From CALMFG01 sp963666035 (lineage in GTDB: Bacteria; Bacillota; Clostridia; Christensenellales; CALMFG01), in assembly GCA_963666035.2 (NCBI GenBank), contig CAXXJI010000004.1, positions 186,001 through 250,000 on the forward strand: DNA of 64,000 nucleotides. The letters run 5' to 3'. The position numbers and the translations under genes were made by a program. Of the stretch, positions 8,348-17,739 are shown piece after piece. Numbering within the stretch: the first letter of the stretch is position 1; each line of letters opens with the position of its first letter. The notes beneath the pieces were generated by a model. The model worked only from the letters and a program-made list of their open reading frames with translations, made no database searches and had not been told where the DNA came from.

Positions 8348-11300
8348 ATGCCTTTAGATAAATCGATAAAAAAAGTACTGGTGATCGGCTCCGGACCCAT
8401 CATCATCGGTCAGGCCGCCGAATTTGACTATGCAGGCACACAGGCTTGCCGCGCGCTTAAAGAAGAAGGGATTGAAGTGGTACTCATCAACTCCAACCCC
8501 GCAACGATTATGACCGATAACGCGGTGGCCGATAAAGTGTATATCGAGCCGCTTTCTCCGGATGTGGTTTTAAATATCATCGAAAAAGAAAAGCCTGACA
8601 GTTTGTTGGCCACGCTCGGTGGTCAAACAGGACTGAACCTCGCCATGGAACTGTACGAAAAAGGGTATTTGGCGCGTCATAATGTGCGTGTGCTCGGTAC
8701 CACCATTGAGTCCATCCATATGGCCGAGGACAGAGAAGCATTTAAAGACCTGATGATCGCTACCGATCAGCCAGTGATGGAAAGTGAGATTGTGGAAAGC
8801 GTGGCGGAAGCGCTGGAATTTGCGGGGGCCACGGGCTATCCGTTGATCGTGCGTCCGGCGTACACGCTGGGCGGAACCGGCGGCGGGATTGCTTCTGATG
8901 AAGAAGAGCTGATTACCATCATCAAATCGGGGCTTGCCGCGAGCCGCGTTAATCAGTGCCTTTTAGAAATCTGCGTGGCGGGCTGGAAAGAGATTGAATA
9001 TGAGGTGATGCGGGACGGCAAAGGTAACGTTATCACCGTTTGTAATATGGAAAACTTGGATCCGGTGGGGATTCACACGGGGGACAGCATCGTGGTGGCT
9101 CCCAGCCAGACTTTGCGGGATAAAGAATATCAGATGCTTCGAACCGCATCAGTTAGGATTATCGAAGCCTTAAAGATTGAGGGCGGATGCAACGTGCAGT
9201 TTGCTTTGGATCCTGAAAGCCTGCAATATTATGTCATTGAGGTTAATCCGCGTGTTTCGCGCTCGTCCGCGCTGGCCAGTAAGGCCACGGGCTACCCTAT
9301 TGCCAAAATCGCGGCGAAAATCGCCATCGGATATGGGTTGGATGAAATCGAAAACGGGGTGACCAAAAAGACATTTGCCTGCTTTGAACCTACGCTGGAC
9401 TATGTAGTCATCAAGTTTCCGAGATGGCCGTTTGACAAGTTCACTGCCGCCGATAAAACGCTGGGCACGCGCATGAAGGCCACCGGAGAGGTGATGGCGA
9501 TCGGTGCAAATTTTGAATCAGCATACTTAAAAGCCCTTCGGTCGCTGGAACTGAAGCTCTTTTCCATGGAATTTCCCTTTGCCGAAGGGTTATCAGAGGA
9601 AAAACTATTTGCGAGAATCGACGAACAGGACGATGAACGGATGTTCTTTGTGGCACAGGCGATTCGTATGGGTGTGGACGTTAAAGTGATTTTTGATCGC
9701 ACCAAAATCGACCTGTGGTTTTTGAATAAATTTAAATCAATTATTGAGCTGGAAGAGCAGTTTAAGCATACCGATCTTGCGGACATTGACAAAAGGCTGA
9801 TGTACCGTGCCAAGCGTTTGGGGTTTTCGGATAAAGCAATTGCCAAATGGGTAGGCGTACGCGAGAGAGACGTGAGAAACCTACGTTATGCCTACGGCAT
9901 CAAAGCGTCGTTTAAAATCGTGGATACCTGTGCCGCCGAATTCGACGCAGTCAGCCCCTATTTTTACTCCACCTACGAAGAGGAAAACGAAGCGCGCCCC
10001 AGTCACAACAAAACGGTGGTGGTACTGGGTTCGGGGCCGATCAGGATTGGTCAGGGCATTGAGTTTGACTACTGCTCGGTGCACTGCGTGTGGGCGCTGA
10101 AAGCCGCGGGGTATGACACAGTCATCGTCAACAACAACCCTGAAACGGTTTCAACCGACTTTGATACATCAGACAGGCTCTATTTTGAACCGCTAACCGC
10201 CGAGGATGTCATCAGCATTCTGGAACAGGAAGACCCCATCGGCGTGGTCTGTCAGTTTGGCGGCCAAACAGCGATCGGAATGGCCAAGCATGTCATTGAG
10301 GCGGGCTTCGACATCATTGGAACCGACCTTGCCAACATCAACCGTGCCGAGGACCGCGAAGAATTCTATAGCCTATTAAAACGGCTGGACTTGAATCTGC
10401 CCGAAGGACGCACCGTATTCTCAGCGGAAGATGCGGTTGAAGCGGCAAACAATTTAGGATATCCGGTGCTGGTACGACCGAGCTACGTTTTGGGCGGTAA
10501 AGGCATGGAAATTGCATACAATGATGATAATATCCGTGATTATATGGAAATCATCTCGCGCGAGGTGCAGGAGCACCCAGTGCTGATCGATAAATACATT
10601 TCGGGCATCGAGATTGAGGTGGACGCGATATCGGACGGGGATGATATCTTAATACCCGGTATCATGGAGCATATTGAACGCGCGGGTGTGCATTCGGGAG
10701 ACAGCATTTCCGTGTATCCGGCGGTGAAAAAAATCACGCCCAAACAGGAGCAGGAGATACTAAAAATCACGCAGGCACTGGCCAAAAAAGATGCATTGAA
10801 CGCCAAAGGTATTATCAACATCCAGTTTGTTATCGCGGACGAAAAAATCTATATCATCGAGGTCAATCCGCGTTCCAGCCGTACGGTGCCGTATCTTTCC
10901 AAGGTAACGGGTGTTCCGATGATTGAACTCGCGGTGCGGTGTTCCTTGGGCGAAAAACTGAAAAATATGGGCTTTGGCACGGGTTTATTCCCCAAGCGGG
11001 ATCTGTTCGCCATCAAAGTGCCGGTCTTCAGCCACGAAAAACTGCCGAACGTCGAGGTTTCCTTGGGCCCCGAAATGAAATCCACGGGCGAAGTTTTAGG
11101 TGTATCGCGGGATTACAGCGAGGCTTTGAGCAAAGGTCTCATCGGTTCTGGCGTGAAAATACCCAGAAAAGGCGGCGGCAAGGTGCTGATTACCGTGGCG
11201 GATAAGGACCGCCCCGAGATTGAACCGATCGCAAAACGTCTGGAAAGTCTGGGCTTTACACTGTACGCCACACCGGGTACGGCGAATTACTTAAACAAAA

Positions 11301-11572
11301 ATTATATTGCCGCGAATGTGGTGAACAAAATAAAATATGAAGAGAATAACATCTTTGATTTGATGGAAAGCGGTGACTTAAAGCTGATTATCAACACGCC
11401 CACGCAAGGGCGCAACGCGGATAAGGATGGGTTCAAAATCCGCCGTGCGGCGGTAGAGCGACGCATTCCGGTACTAACTTCGCTGGATACCGCCAAATCC
11501 ATGGTGGACTGTATTGAAAACAACAAGACCGAAAGCCAGCTTAAGCCGATTAATTTGAGTGAGCTGTTTTAG
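8348..11572 (+). CDS. carB: Carbamoyl phosphate synthase large subunit
   Basis: 1074 residues, full length. It makes carbamoyl phosphate from bicarbonate, ammonia and two ATP. Two homologous ATP-grasp halves are visible, each opening with a GSGPIxIGQ motif (near residues 15 and 560) and carrying an ENP/EVNPRxSRSS-type block. A C-terminal MGS-like domain follows (from about residue 930), the usual allosteric region. It abuts carA. Confidence 0.97.
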   Translation: MPLDKSIKKVLVIGSGPIIIGQAAEFDYAGTQACRALKEEGIEVVLINSNPATIMTDNAVADKVYIEPLSPDVVLNIIEKEKPDSLLATLGGQTGLNLAMELYEKGYLARHNVRVLGTTIESIHMAEDREAFKDLMIATDQPVMESEIVESVAEALEFAGATGYPLIVRPAYTLGGTGGGIASDEEELITIIKSGLAASRVNQCLLEICVAGWKEIEYEVMRDGKGNVITVCNMENLDPVGIHTGDSIVVAPSQTLRDKEYQMLRTASVRIIEALKIEGGCNVQFALDPESLQYYVIEVNPRVSRSSALASKATGYPIAKIAAKIAIGYGLDEIENGVTKKTFACFEPTLDYVVIKFPRWPFDKFTAADKTLGTRMKATGEVMAIGANFESAYLKALRSLELKLFSMEFPFAEGLSEEKLFARIDEQDDERMFFVAQAIRMGVDVKVIFDRTKIDLWFLNKFKSIIELEEQFKHTDLADIDKRLMYRAKRLGFSDKAIAKWVGVRERDVRNLRYAYGIKASFKIVDTCAAEFDAVSPYFYSTYEEENEARPSHNKTVVVLGSGPIRIGQGIEFDYCSVHCVWALKAAGYDTVIVNNNPETVSTDFDTSDRLYFEPLTAEDVISILEQEDPIGVVCQFGGQTAIGMAKHVIEAGFDIIGTDLANINRAEDREEFYSLLKRLDLNLPEGRTVFSAEDAVEAANNLGYPVLVRPSYVLGGKGMEIAYNDDNIRDYMEIISREVQEHPVLIDKYISGIEIEVDAISDGDDILIPGIMEHIERAGVHSGDSISVYPAVKKITPKQEQEILKITQALAKKDALNAKGIINIQFVIADEKIYIIEVNPRSSRTVPYLSKVTGVPMIELAVRCSLGEKLKNMGFGTGLFPKRDLFAIKVPVFSHEKLPNVEVSLGPEMKSTGEVLGVSRDYSEALSKGLIGSGVKIPRKGGGKVLITVADKDRPEIEPIAKRLESLGFTLYATPGTANYLNKNYIAANVVNKIKYEENNIFDLMESGDLKLIINTPTQGRNADKDGFKIRRAAVERRIPVLTSLDTAKSMVDCIENNKTESQLKPINLSELF

Positions 11573-11577
11573 AGGAA

Positions 11578-12345
11578 ATGATGGGGAAAGAACTGAAAAC
11601 AACGATTATCGATAATAAAGCAGCTGCGCGGGATATTTTTGAATTGACTTTACAAACTGAAAAGGGTCTTGAGTTTAAACCCGGTCAGTTCGCCAATGTA
11701 GCGGTTCCGGAGGAGTCCCTTCTGTTAAAACGCCCTTTCAGTATCAATGATTACGACGCTGAAACGGGAATCATGACGTTTATATACAAGGTAATCGGCA
11801 AAGGTACCAAAGCATTAAGCAAAATAAAATCGGGCGATTCGGTGGAGATTCTGGCGCCGCTGGGAAAAGGATTCCCTGTTTTAGGCACTCAAAATACGGT
11901 CTTTCTGGTGGGTGGCGGCATCGGCTGTGCGCCTATGGAGAGTGTCATGGACGCTTATCCGAGTAATGATTACCATACTTTTTTGGGTTTTGATACCGCG
12001 GACAGCATCTATCACGAAAAAATGTTTACCGAAAAATCCACAAAAATTGTTTTTACCACAATAGACGGAACAAAAGGCATAAGAGGTCTGGTGACTGCGC
12101 CATTATCCAAAGCTTTAACCGAAAAAAAGCCGGATTATTTATTTGCCTGCGGGCCGATGCCTATGTTAAAAGCGTTGAAAGACATGATAGACGCCGAAAA
12201 GATTCAGGCTTATGTTTCTGTAGAAGAGCGTATGGGATGCGGGATGGGTGGATGCGCGGTCTGCGCTTGCAAAACCATCGGCGGATACAAAAAAGCTTGC
12301 GTTGAGGGGCCGGTATTCCCGATGAGCGAGGTGGTATTTGACTGA
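11578..12345 (+). CDS. pyrK: Dihydroorotate dehydrogenase electron transfer subunit
   Basis: 255 residues. It carries FAD and a 2Fe-2S cluster and passes electrons from PyrD to NAD. RPFSIND is the flavin-binding block, VGGGIGCAPM the NAD-binding block, and the C-terminal cysteine cluster (CGMGGCAVCAC then a later C) holds the iron-sulfur centre. The stop codon overlaps the pyrD ATG, so the two subunits are translationally coupled. It starts at ATGATG behind AGAGGAA. Confidence 0.94.
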   Translation: MMGKELKTTIIDNKAAARDIFELTLQTEKGLEFKPGQFANVAVPEESLLLKRPFSINDYDAETGIMTFIYKVIGKGTKALSKIKSGDSVEILAPLGKGFPVLGTQNTVFLVGGGIGCAPMESVMDAYPSNDYHTFLGFDTADSIYHEKMFTEKSTKIVFTTIDGTKGIRGLVTAPLSKALTEKKPDYLFACGPMPMLKALKDMIDAEKIQAYVSVEERMGCGMGGCAVCACKTIGGYKKACVEGPVFPMSEVVFD

Positions 12346-13254
12346 TGGATACTTCGGTTAATCTTTGCGGTATCACGCTTAAAAATCCCGTCATAGCGGC
12401 CAGCGGTACGTTTGCTTTTGGCGAGTATTATGACGATTATTTTGATATATCCAAGCTCGGCGGCATCTCGCTGAAAGCGCTGACAGCGGAAAAAACGCGA
12501 GGGCAACCCGCCGCCGCGTATCGCTGAGAGTGCAAGCGGTGTATTAAATGCTGTAGGCCTTCAAAATCCGGGCATCGATGCTTTTTTAAAAGATATTTAT
12601 CCCAAGTTAAAAGACATTGACACCTGTCTCATTGCCAATGTGTCCGGCTCTGCTTTGGAAGACTATATCACTGTGATCGAAAAACTAAACGATACGGATA
12701 TACCGGTAATTGAGCTGAATATCTCCTGCCCGAATGTGAAGCAGGGCGGTATGCAGTTTGGCGCAACGCCCGAATCGACGGCGGAAGCAACCCGAGCGGC
12801 GAGGAAAGCCACCCGTAAGAAGCTGATGGTAAAACTCTCGCCCAATGTGACCGATATTGCGAACATCGCCAAGGCGGCGGAAAGAGAAGGCGCGGACGCG
12901 GTATCGCTTGTCAACACATTTGCCGCCATGGCGATTGACGCCCGAACCAGAAGGCCGATTCTCGCCAACGTCACCGGGGGCTTAAGCGGGCCTGCGATCA
13001 AACCGATTGCACTTCGAATGGTGAATCAGGTATTCAATGCGGTAAAAATCCCTGTAGTCGGTATGGGCGGCATTATGACCGGTATTGATGCGGCGGAATT
13101 TATGATAGCGGGTGCCACAGCGGTGATGGTGGGCACGGCCAACATGGTGAGTCCGGGCGCAATGATACGTATCATATCGGAATTTAAAGATTTTTTGAGA
13201 GAGCAGAAAATAGAAAGGGCAGGCGATTTGACAGGATCGCTCAAGGTGGATTAG
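12345..13254 (+). CDS. pyrD: Dihydroorotate dehydrogenase B catalytic subunit, frameshifted
   Basis: FMN enzyme that oxidises dihydroorotate to orotate together with PyrK. The first frame (12345 to about 12510) encodes the N-terminus (NLCGITLKNPVIAASGTF). The second frame continues from IAESASGVLNAVGLQNPG through NISCPNVKQGG to GMGGI. Removing one C from CCC at 12507-12509 gives RGQPPPRIAE, which matches the family spacing exactly and restores about 302 residues. The cell needs this gene unless it salvages pyrimidines, and all the other pyr genes are intact. An assembly insertion is therefore the likely cause. Confidence 0.92.
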
Positions 13255-13255
13255 T

Positions 13256-13837
13256 ATGGAAAAGGCACGTGCGATTGAGATTTTAAAACAAACCGGGGTA
13301 ATGCAGGAAGGACATTTTAAGTTGACATCCGGCCGGCATTCTGATAAATATATGCAGTGTGCAAAACTTTTTATTTTGCCGGATACATCGGCCGAAATGA
13401 GCAAAGCGCTGGCGGAGAAGTTTAGTGATACAAAGATAGACCTGGTAGTCGGTCCTGCGATCGGCGGCATCATTCTGGCCTATGAAGTGGCAAGGCAGCT
13501 TTCTCTGCCAAACATCTTTGCTGAGCGTCAGGACGGCGATATGACTTTTCGGCGTGGATTCACTGTTAAACCCGGAACGAAGGTGTTGGTGGTGGAGGAC
13601 GTGGTGACCACCGGCGGGTCGGTAAAGGAAGTCATTAAACTGACCGAATCCTTTGGCGCCGAGGTGGTGGGTGTCGGGGCCATCGTGGACCGAAGCAACG
13701 GCAGGGTGGATTTTGGCACACGCTTTGAGGCAGTGCTTTCGATGGAGGTCGTTTCCTTCCCGCCGGAAGAATGCCCCATCTGCAAGACAGGCATGCCGCT
13801 GACAAAACCCGGCAGCCGAGTGACATTTAAAGAATAG
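13256..13837 (+). CDS. pyrE: Orotate phosphoribosyltransferase
   Basis: 193 residues. It joins orotate to PRPP to give OMP. The PRPP-binding loop VLVVEDVVTTGGS lies at about residues 110-122. The N-terminal block LTSGRHSDKY is typical of the longer clostridial/archaeal PyrE type, and C-terminal cysteines (CPICK) occur in that subgroup. It starts 2 nt after pyrD and closes the pyrimidine set; the SCIFF maturase gene follows after 7 nt. Confidence 0.95.
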   Translation: MEKARAIEILKQTGVMQEGHFKLTSGRHSDKYMQCAKLFILPDTSAEMSKALAEKFSDTKIDLVVGPAIGGIILAYEVARQLSLPNIFAERQDGDMTFRRGFTVKPGTKVLVVEDVVTTGGSVKEVIKLTESFGAEVVGVGAIVDRSNGRVDFGTRFEAVLSMEVVSFPPEECPICKTGMPLTKPGSRVTFKE

Positions 13838-13844
13838 GAAAAGC

Positions 13845-15173
13845 ATGGTACATACATACAAATATAAAGATTATTTTTTGGCATTGGATGTGGAAAGCGG
13901 CTCGGTACACGTTTTGAGCGAACTGGCATACGATGCCATTAATGCGTTAAATGCGGGACAGCCGCTTAGCTGTCTTAGCAAGGAAGCAACCAACAGCGAA
14001 ATAAACGAAGTCATGGCGGAGATCGCTGAACTGAAAAAAGAGGGGACTCTGTTCAGTGAAATGGAATATACGCCGGAAGATATCAAAGCATTTGATCCGG
14101 TCGCCAAGGCACTGTGCCTGAACGTGACCACCGGATGCAATCTGCGGTGTGAATACTGCTTTGCCGGAGCGGGTCATGTACCGCATGAAAATATGAGCTT
14201 TGAGGTCGCCAAACAGGGTCTTGAATTTTTGATTGAAAACTCAAAAGATCGTGTTAACTTAGAGGTTGATTTCTTCGGCGGCGAACCCACATTGAATTTT
14301 GATGTGATTAAGCAGACAGTGGAATACGGCCGAAAAAGGGAAGCGGAGACCGGAAAGAAGTTCAGGTTTACTGTCACCACCAACGGCTACTATGTCACCG
14401 ATGAGATGATCGACTTTTTTAACGCCGAGATGAAAAATATCGTCATCAGTATGGACGGGCGAAAAGAGATCCATGACAGCATCCGATTGACAGCCGGCGG
14501 CGGCGCAAGCTATGATCGCGTACTCGAAACCGCCAAAAAGATTGTCGAATCGCGCGGGAATAAGGAATACTATATTCGAGGCACCTATACAAAAAAGAAT
14601 CTTGATTTTAGTCAAGACGTGATTGCAATGTATGACGCAGGATTTAAAGAGGTTTCGATTGAGCCGGTGGTGACCAGCGGCGAACTTTCTTTGACCGAAG
14701 AGGATTTGCCCAAGATATTTGCCGAATATGAAGCCTTAGCGGCGTATCTGGAGGAGAACAGAAAAAAACGCGGACTGCATTTTTTCCACTTTACCATTGA
14801 CCTTTCAGGCGGGCCGTGCCTGAACAAGCGCTTACGTGGATGCGGGGCGGGAGTGGAGTACTTTGCGGTCAATCCGGACGGCAACTTATATCCTTGCCAC
14901 CAGTTTGCGGGAGACAGCGAATTTGTTATCGGCAATGTTGTGGATGGCTTGACCCATTTTGAGCTACAAAAAAAGTTTAAAGATGCACATATATATACCA
15001 AAGAATCTTGCGCTAATTGTGCGGTCAAATACTACTGCAGCGGTGGTTGTATGGCCAATGCGTATCATGCAAACGGTGATTTTAACAAGCCATACAAGCT
15101 GGAATGTGATATGATGAAAAAGCGGGTGGAACTCGGCATTGCACTTTCGGTTTTGGAGGAAGAGAATGATTGA
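13845..15173 (+). CDS. scfB: Radical SAM/SPASM thioether-forming SCIFF peptide maturase
   Basis: 442 residues. An N-terminal peptide-binding region (HTYKYKDYFLALDVESGSVHV) precedes the radical SAM motif C98-x3-C102-x2-C105. A C-terminal SPASM region has many cysteines (CGAG, CHQF, CANC, CSGGC, ending with LECDMMKK). This layout and the N- and C-terminal signatures match the SCIFF maturase family, which makes Cys-to-Thr thioether crosslinks in a small cysteine-rich peptide. The usual precursor gene (scfA, about 45 residues) should lie just upstream, but that space is only 7 nt after pyrE and none was seen. Its position suggests transcription from the pyr promoter. Confidence 0.85.
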   Translation: MVHTYKYKDYFLALDVESGSVHVLSELAYDAINALNAGQPLSCLSKEATNSEINEVMAEIAELKKEGTLFSEMEYTPEDIKAFDPVAKALCLNVTTGCNLRCEYCFAGAGHVPHENMSFEVAKQGLEFLIENSKDRVNLEVDFFGGEPTLNFDVIKQTVEYGRKREAETGKKFRFTVTTNGYYVTDEMIDFFNAEMKNIVISMDGRKEIHDSIRLTAGGGASYDRVLETAKKIVESRGNKEYYIRGTYTKKNLDFSQDVIAMYDAGFKEVSIEPVVTSGELSLTEEDLPKIFAEYEALAAYLEENRKKRGLHFFHFTIDLSGGPCLNKRLRGCGAGVEYFAVNPDGNLYPCHQFAGDSEFVIGNVVDGLTHFELQKKFKDAHIYTKESCANCAVKYYCSGGCMANAYHANGDFNKPYKLECDMMKKRVELGIALSVLEEEND

Positions 15174-15675
15174 AGAATTTAATGGCATATCGCCCACATT
15201 TAAAGGACCAAAATATGTGCATTATTCAGCGGTGGTGATTGGGGACGTTTCCTGCAAGCGCCATGTCAGCATTTGGCCGAACGCGGTGCTCCGAGGCGAT
15301 GAAAACCAAATTTTCATTGGAGAATGCACCAACATACAGGACGGATCGGTTTTGCATATTGATTTTGATAAACGTTTGGTGATTGGGGACTATGTCACCA
15401 TCGGACATAATGTCAATCTGCATGCCTGCAAAGTGGGGGACTGTTCGCTGGTCGGTATCGGGTCAATCGTGCTGGACGGCGCGGTGATCGGCGAAAACTG
15501 TCTGATCGCGGCGGGTTCGGTCGTGCCGCCGAATAAAGTGATCCCCGACAATTCGTTGTTTATCAAAGGCGAGATCAAACCCAGGATGATCGATCAGCGG
15601 GAAGAGCTTAAAAAACATGCTGAGCATTATTGGGAGCTTGCAAAAAAGTTTATCCGAACATCCAATTTTCTATAA
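15166..15675 (+). CDS. Gamma carbonic anhydrase-like left-handed beta-helix protein
   Basis: 169 residues with hexapeptide repeats of the left-handed beta helix. Blocks such as NAVLRGDENQIFIGECTNIQDGSVLH, with histidines in IGHNVNLHACKVGD, mark the gamma carbonic anhydrase/PaaY/YrdA family, in which three His bind a metal at subunit interfaces. Carbonic anhydrase activity is possible but not assured. The frame is open further upstream, but the ATG at 15166 sits behind GGAGGAAGAG and overlaps the scfB stop, so it is the likely start. Coupling to CarAB, a bicarbonate consumer, would make sense but is inference. Confidence 0.85.
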   Translation: MIEEFNGISPTFKGPKYVHYSAVVIGDVSCKRHVSIWPNAVLRGDENQIFIGECTNIQDGSVLHIDFDKRLVIGDYVTIGHNVNLHACKVGDCSLVGIGSIVLDGAVIGENCLIAAGSVVPPNKVIPDNSLFIKGEIKPRMIDQREELKKHAEHYWELAKKFIRTSNFL

Positions 15676-15680
15676 TCAAA

Positions 15681-15717
15681 AAGGCTGTCCATTCAAATCG
15701 GGCAGCCTTATTTTTTT
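15681..15717. terminator. Bidirectional terminator between the pyr operon and clpX
   Basis: A 10-bp stem (AAGGCTGTCC with GGGCAGCCTT, one wobble) is followed by seven T residues on the plus strand; A residues on the other side give a weaker T run for clpX. Confidence 0.85.
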
Positions 15718-15721
15718 GTTT

Positions 15722-17026
15722 TTATGATACTGTTTCGATCGTGTCGTGTTTGACGGCCGGTTTTTTCTTAGGCGTTTTTTGACGTTTCATTGCATCTGGG
15801 TCATTCAGCATCAGCGGAATTTCCGTCTTTAAGACCGATTGTTTGGTGATGACACACTTATTGATATCGTCGCGAGAGGGGATATCGAACATCATATCTT
15901 TCAGCGTCAGTTCAATAATCGACCGCAACCCTCTGGCGCCTGTGTTGCGCTCAATCGCCAAATGGGCAATTTCTTTGAGTGCGTCCGGTTCGAATTCAAG
16001 TTCAACGCCGTCCATCTCCATCAACTTGGCATATTGCCGAATCAGCGAGTTTTTTGGTTCGGTTAAAATGCGAATCAACGCTTCTTCATCCAAGTTCTGC
16101 AAGGTTGCGATGACCGGAACACGGCCGACAAACTCAGGAATAAGTCCATATTTCAGCAAATCTTCAGGCAGAATCTGCTCGAAGAGCTCGCCGATATTTT
16201 TGTTGGACTTCGATTGAACTGTTGCGCCGAATCCCATCGATTTCTTGCCGGTACGTTTTTCGATGATTTTATCAAGACCGTTGAATGCGCCGCCGCAGAT
16301 AAACAGAATATGACTGGTGTCAATCTGAATGAATTCCTGATGCGGGTGCTTTCTGCCGCCCTGCGGGGGAACAGAAGCCACCGTGCCTTCGATGATCTTT
16401 AAAAGCGCCTGTTGGACTCCTTCACCCGAAACGTCACGGGTGATAGAAGGGTTGTCGCTCTTTCTTGCAATCTTGTCGATCTCGTCTATATAGATGATGC
16501 CACGTTCGGCTTTTTTAACATCAAAGTCAGCGGCTTGAATCAGCTTTAAAAGGATGTTTTCAACGTCTTCACCCACATAGCCGGCTTCGGTTAAGCTGGT
16601 CGCGTCGGCCATGGCAAAAGGCACGTTTAAGATGCGCGCTAAAGTCTGCGCCAGCAAGGTTTTGCCGCTGCCGGTAGGGCCGAGCATCACGATATTGCTT
16701 TTTTGCAGTTCAACATCATCCGTGGAAATCTCAGAGTTAATGCGTTTATAATGATTATACACAGCAACCGCCAAAGTCTTTTTGGCTTCGTTCTGGCCAA
16801 TAACATAATCGTTTAAAACGTCCATAATTTGCTGAGGCTTTGGAACATCGGCCAGATCAATATCCGTCAGTTCTTGAAAGTCCTCGTCAATAATCTCGGC
16901 GCAAAGGTCGATACATTCGTTGCAGATATATACGCCAGGGCCCGCAATAATGCGGCGCACCTGCTCCTGCGGTTTCCCACAGAATGAGCATTTAATATGC
17001 TTTTTTTCGTCATAATATTTTGACAT
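15722..17026 (-). CDS. clpX: ATP-dependent Clp protease ATP-binding subunit ClpX
   Basis: 434 residues. AAA+ unfoldase that feeds proteins to ClpP. An N-terminal C4 zinc-binding domain (C13, C16, C35, C38) is followed by Walker A GPTGSGKT (about 116-123), Walker B IIYIDEIDKI, sensor blocks and the ClpP-docking loop region (about IGFGATVQS). A lysine-rich tail (PKKKP) ends the protein. It is 18 nt downstream of clpP on the same strand. Confidence 0.97.
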   Translation of the reverse strand: MSKYYDEKKHIKCSFCGKPQEQVRRIIAGPGVYICNECIDLCAEIIDEDFQELTDIDLADVPKPQQIMDVLNDYVIGQNEAKKTLAVAVYNHYKRINSEISTDDVELQKSNIVMLGPTGSGKTLLAQTLARILNVPFAMADATSLTEAGYVGEDVENILLKLIQAADFDVKKAERGIIYIDEIDKIARKSDNPSITRDVSGEGVQQALLKIIEGTVASVPPQGGRKHPHQEFIQIDTSHILFICGGAFNGLDKIIEKRTGKKSMGFGATVQSKSNKNIGELFEQILPEDLLKYGLIPEFVGRVPVIATLQNLDEEALIRILTEPKNSLIRQYAKLMEMDGVELEFEPDALKEIAHLAIERNTGARGLRSIIELTLKDMMFDIPSRDDINKCVITKQSVLKTEIPLMLNDPDAMKRQKTPKKKPAVKHDTIETVS

Positions 17027-17044
17027 AGTGGTTTACCCCGTCAC

Positions 17045-17629
17045 TTAACCGCGTGCAGGAATGATTTCATCGACCACGCCATAGGCCAAAGCCTCTTCGG
17101 CGGTCATATAATAATCCCTTTCCACGTCTTTTGTGATCTTTTCCAGACTCTGGCCGGTTCTCTCTGCCATAATCCGGTTCATTTTTTCTTTGGTGCGCAT
17201 AATATGATCAGCTACGATTTGGATATCCGTCGCCTGACCCTGAGCACCGCCCGAAGGCTGGTGAATCATGACTTCCGAGTTGGGCAGGAGTTTACGCTTG
17301 CCTTTGGTTCCCGCCGAAAGCAGAAACGCGCCCATAGAAGCCGCAATGCCGACACAGATGGTGGAGACATCGCTTTTGATGTATTGCATGGTGTCATAAA
17401 TCGCCATGCCGGCGGTCACAGAACCGCCCGGACTGTTGATATACAGGAAAATGTCCTTATCCGGATCTTCGGCTTCCAAAAAAATCAGCTGGGCAACCAC
17501 AAGGTTTGCCACAACATCATCAATGGGGCCGCCAAGGAAGATGATTCTATCCTTTAAGAGCCGTGAAAATATATCATAAGAGCGTTCGCCCTGATTGGTT
17601 TGCTCAACGACCATTGGTACTAAGTTCAT
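17045..17629 (-). CDS. clpP: ATP-dependent Clp protease proteolytic subunit ClpP
   Basis: 194 residues, the standard length. Serine protease forming a 14-mer chamber with ClpX. The catalytic triad is visible: S98 in GIAASMGA, H123 in MIHQPSGG, and D172 in ERDYYMT. The conserved tig-clpP-clpX order is kept. It has its own likely promoter 37 nt or more upstream. Confidence 0.97.
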   Translation of the reverse strand: MNLVPMVVEQTNQGERSYDIFSRLLKDRIIFLGGPIDDVVANLVVAQLIFLEAEDPDKDIFLYINSPGGSVTAGMAIYDTMQYIKSDVSTICVGIAASMGAFLLSAGTKGKRKLLPNSEVMIHQPSGGAQGQATDIQIVADHIMRTKEKMNRIMAERTGQSLEKITKDVERDYYMTAEEALAYGVVDEIIPARG

Positions 17630-17665
17630 ATGTTTTCGCTCCTTACATTTTGCAAATTTTACACC

Positions 17666-17694
17666 ATCTTAACTTGCCGTAGCATAATAGTCAA
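17666..17694 (-). promoter_or_regulatory. Probable clpP promoter
   Basis: Read on the minus strand, -35 TTGACT (17689-17694) and -10 TAAGAT (17666-17671) with a 17-nt spacer lie in the tig-clpP gap. No CtsR-type heptad repeat was recognised. Confidence 0.5.
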
Positions 17695-17739
17695 GGAAAG
17701 TCAAACATGTTTTACCGTTTGTTAACGCTTTATTCGGTT

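Noticed and set aside
12510..12640. pyrD as a true pseudogene or split gene
   Set aside because: Both halves are intact and join exactly with one base removed, and every other pyr gene is intact; five other genes show the same single-base pattern.
13838..13844. A SCIFF precursor gene (scfA) before the maturase
   Set aside because: Only 7 nt separate pyrE and the maturase, and no cysteine-rich small frame was seen in the adjoining gaps.
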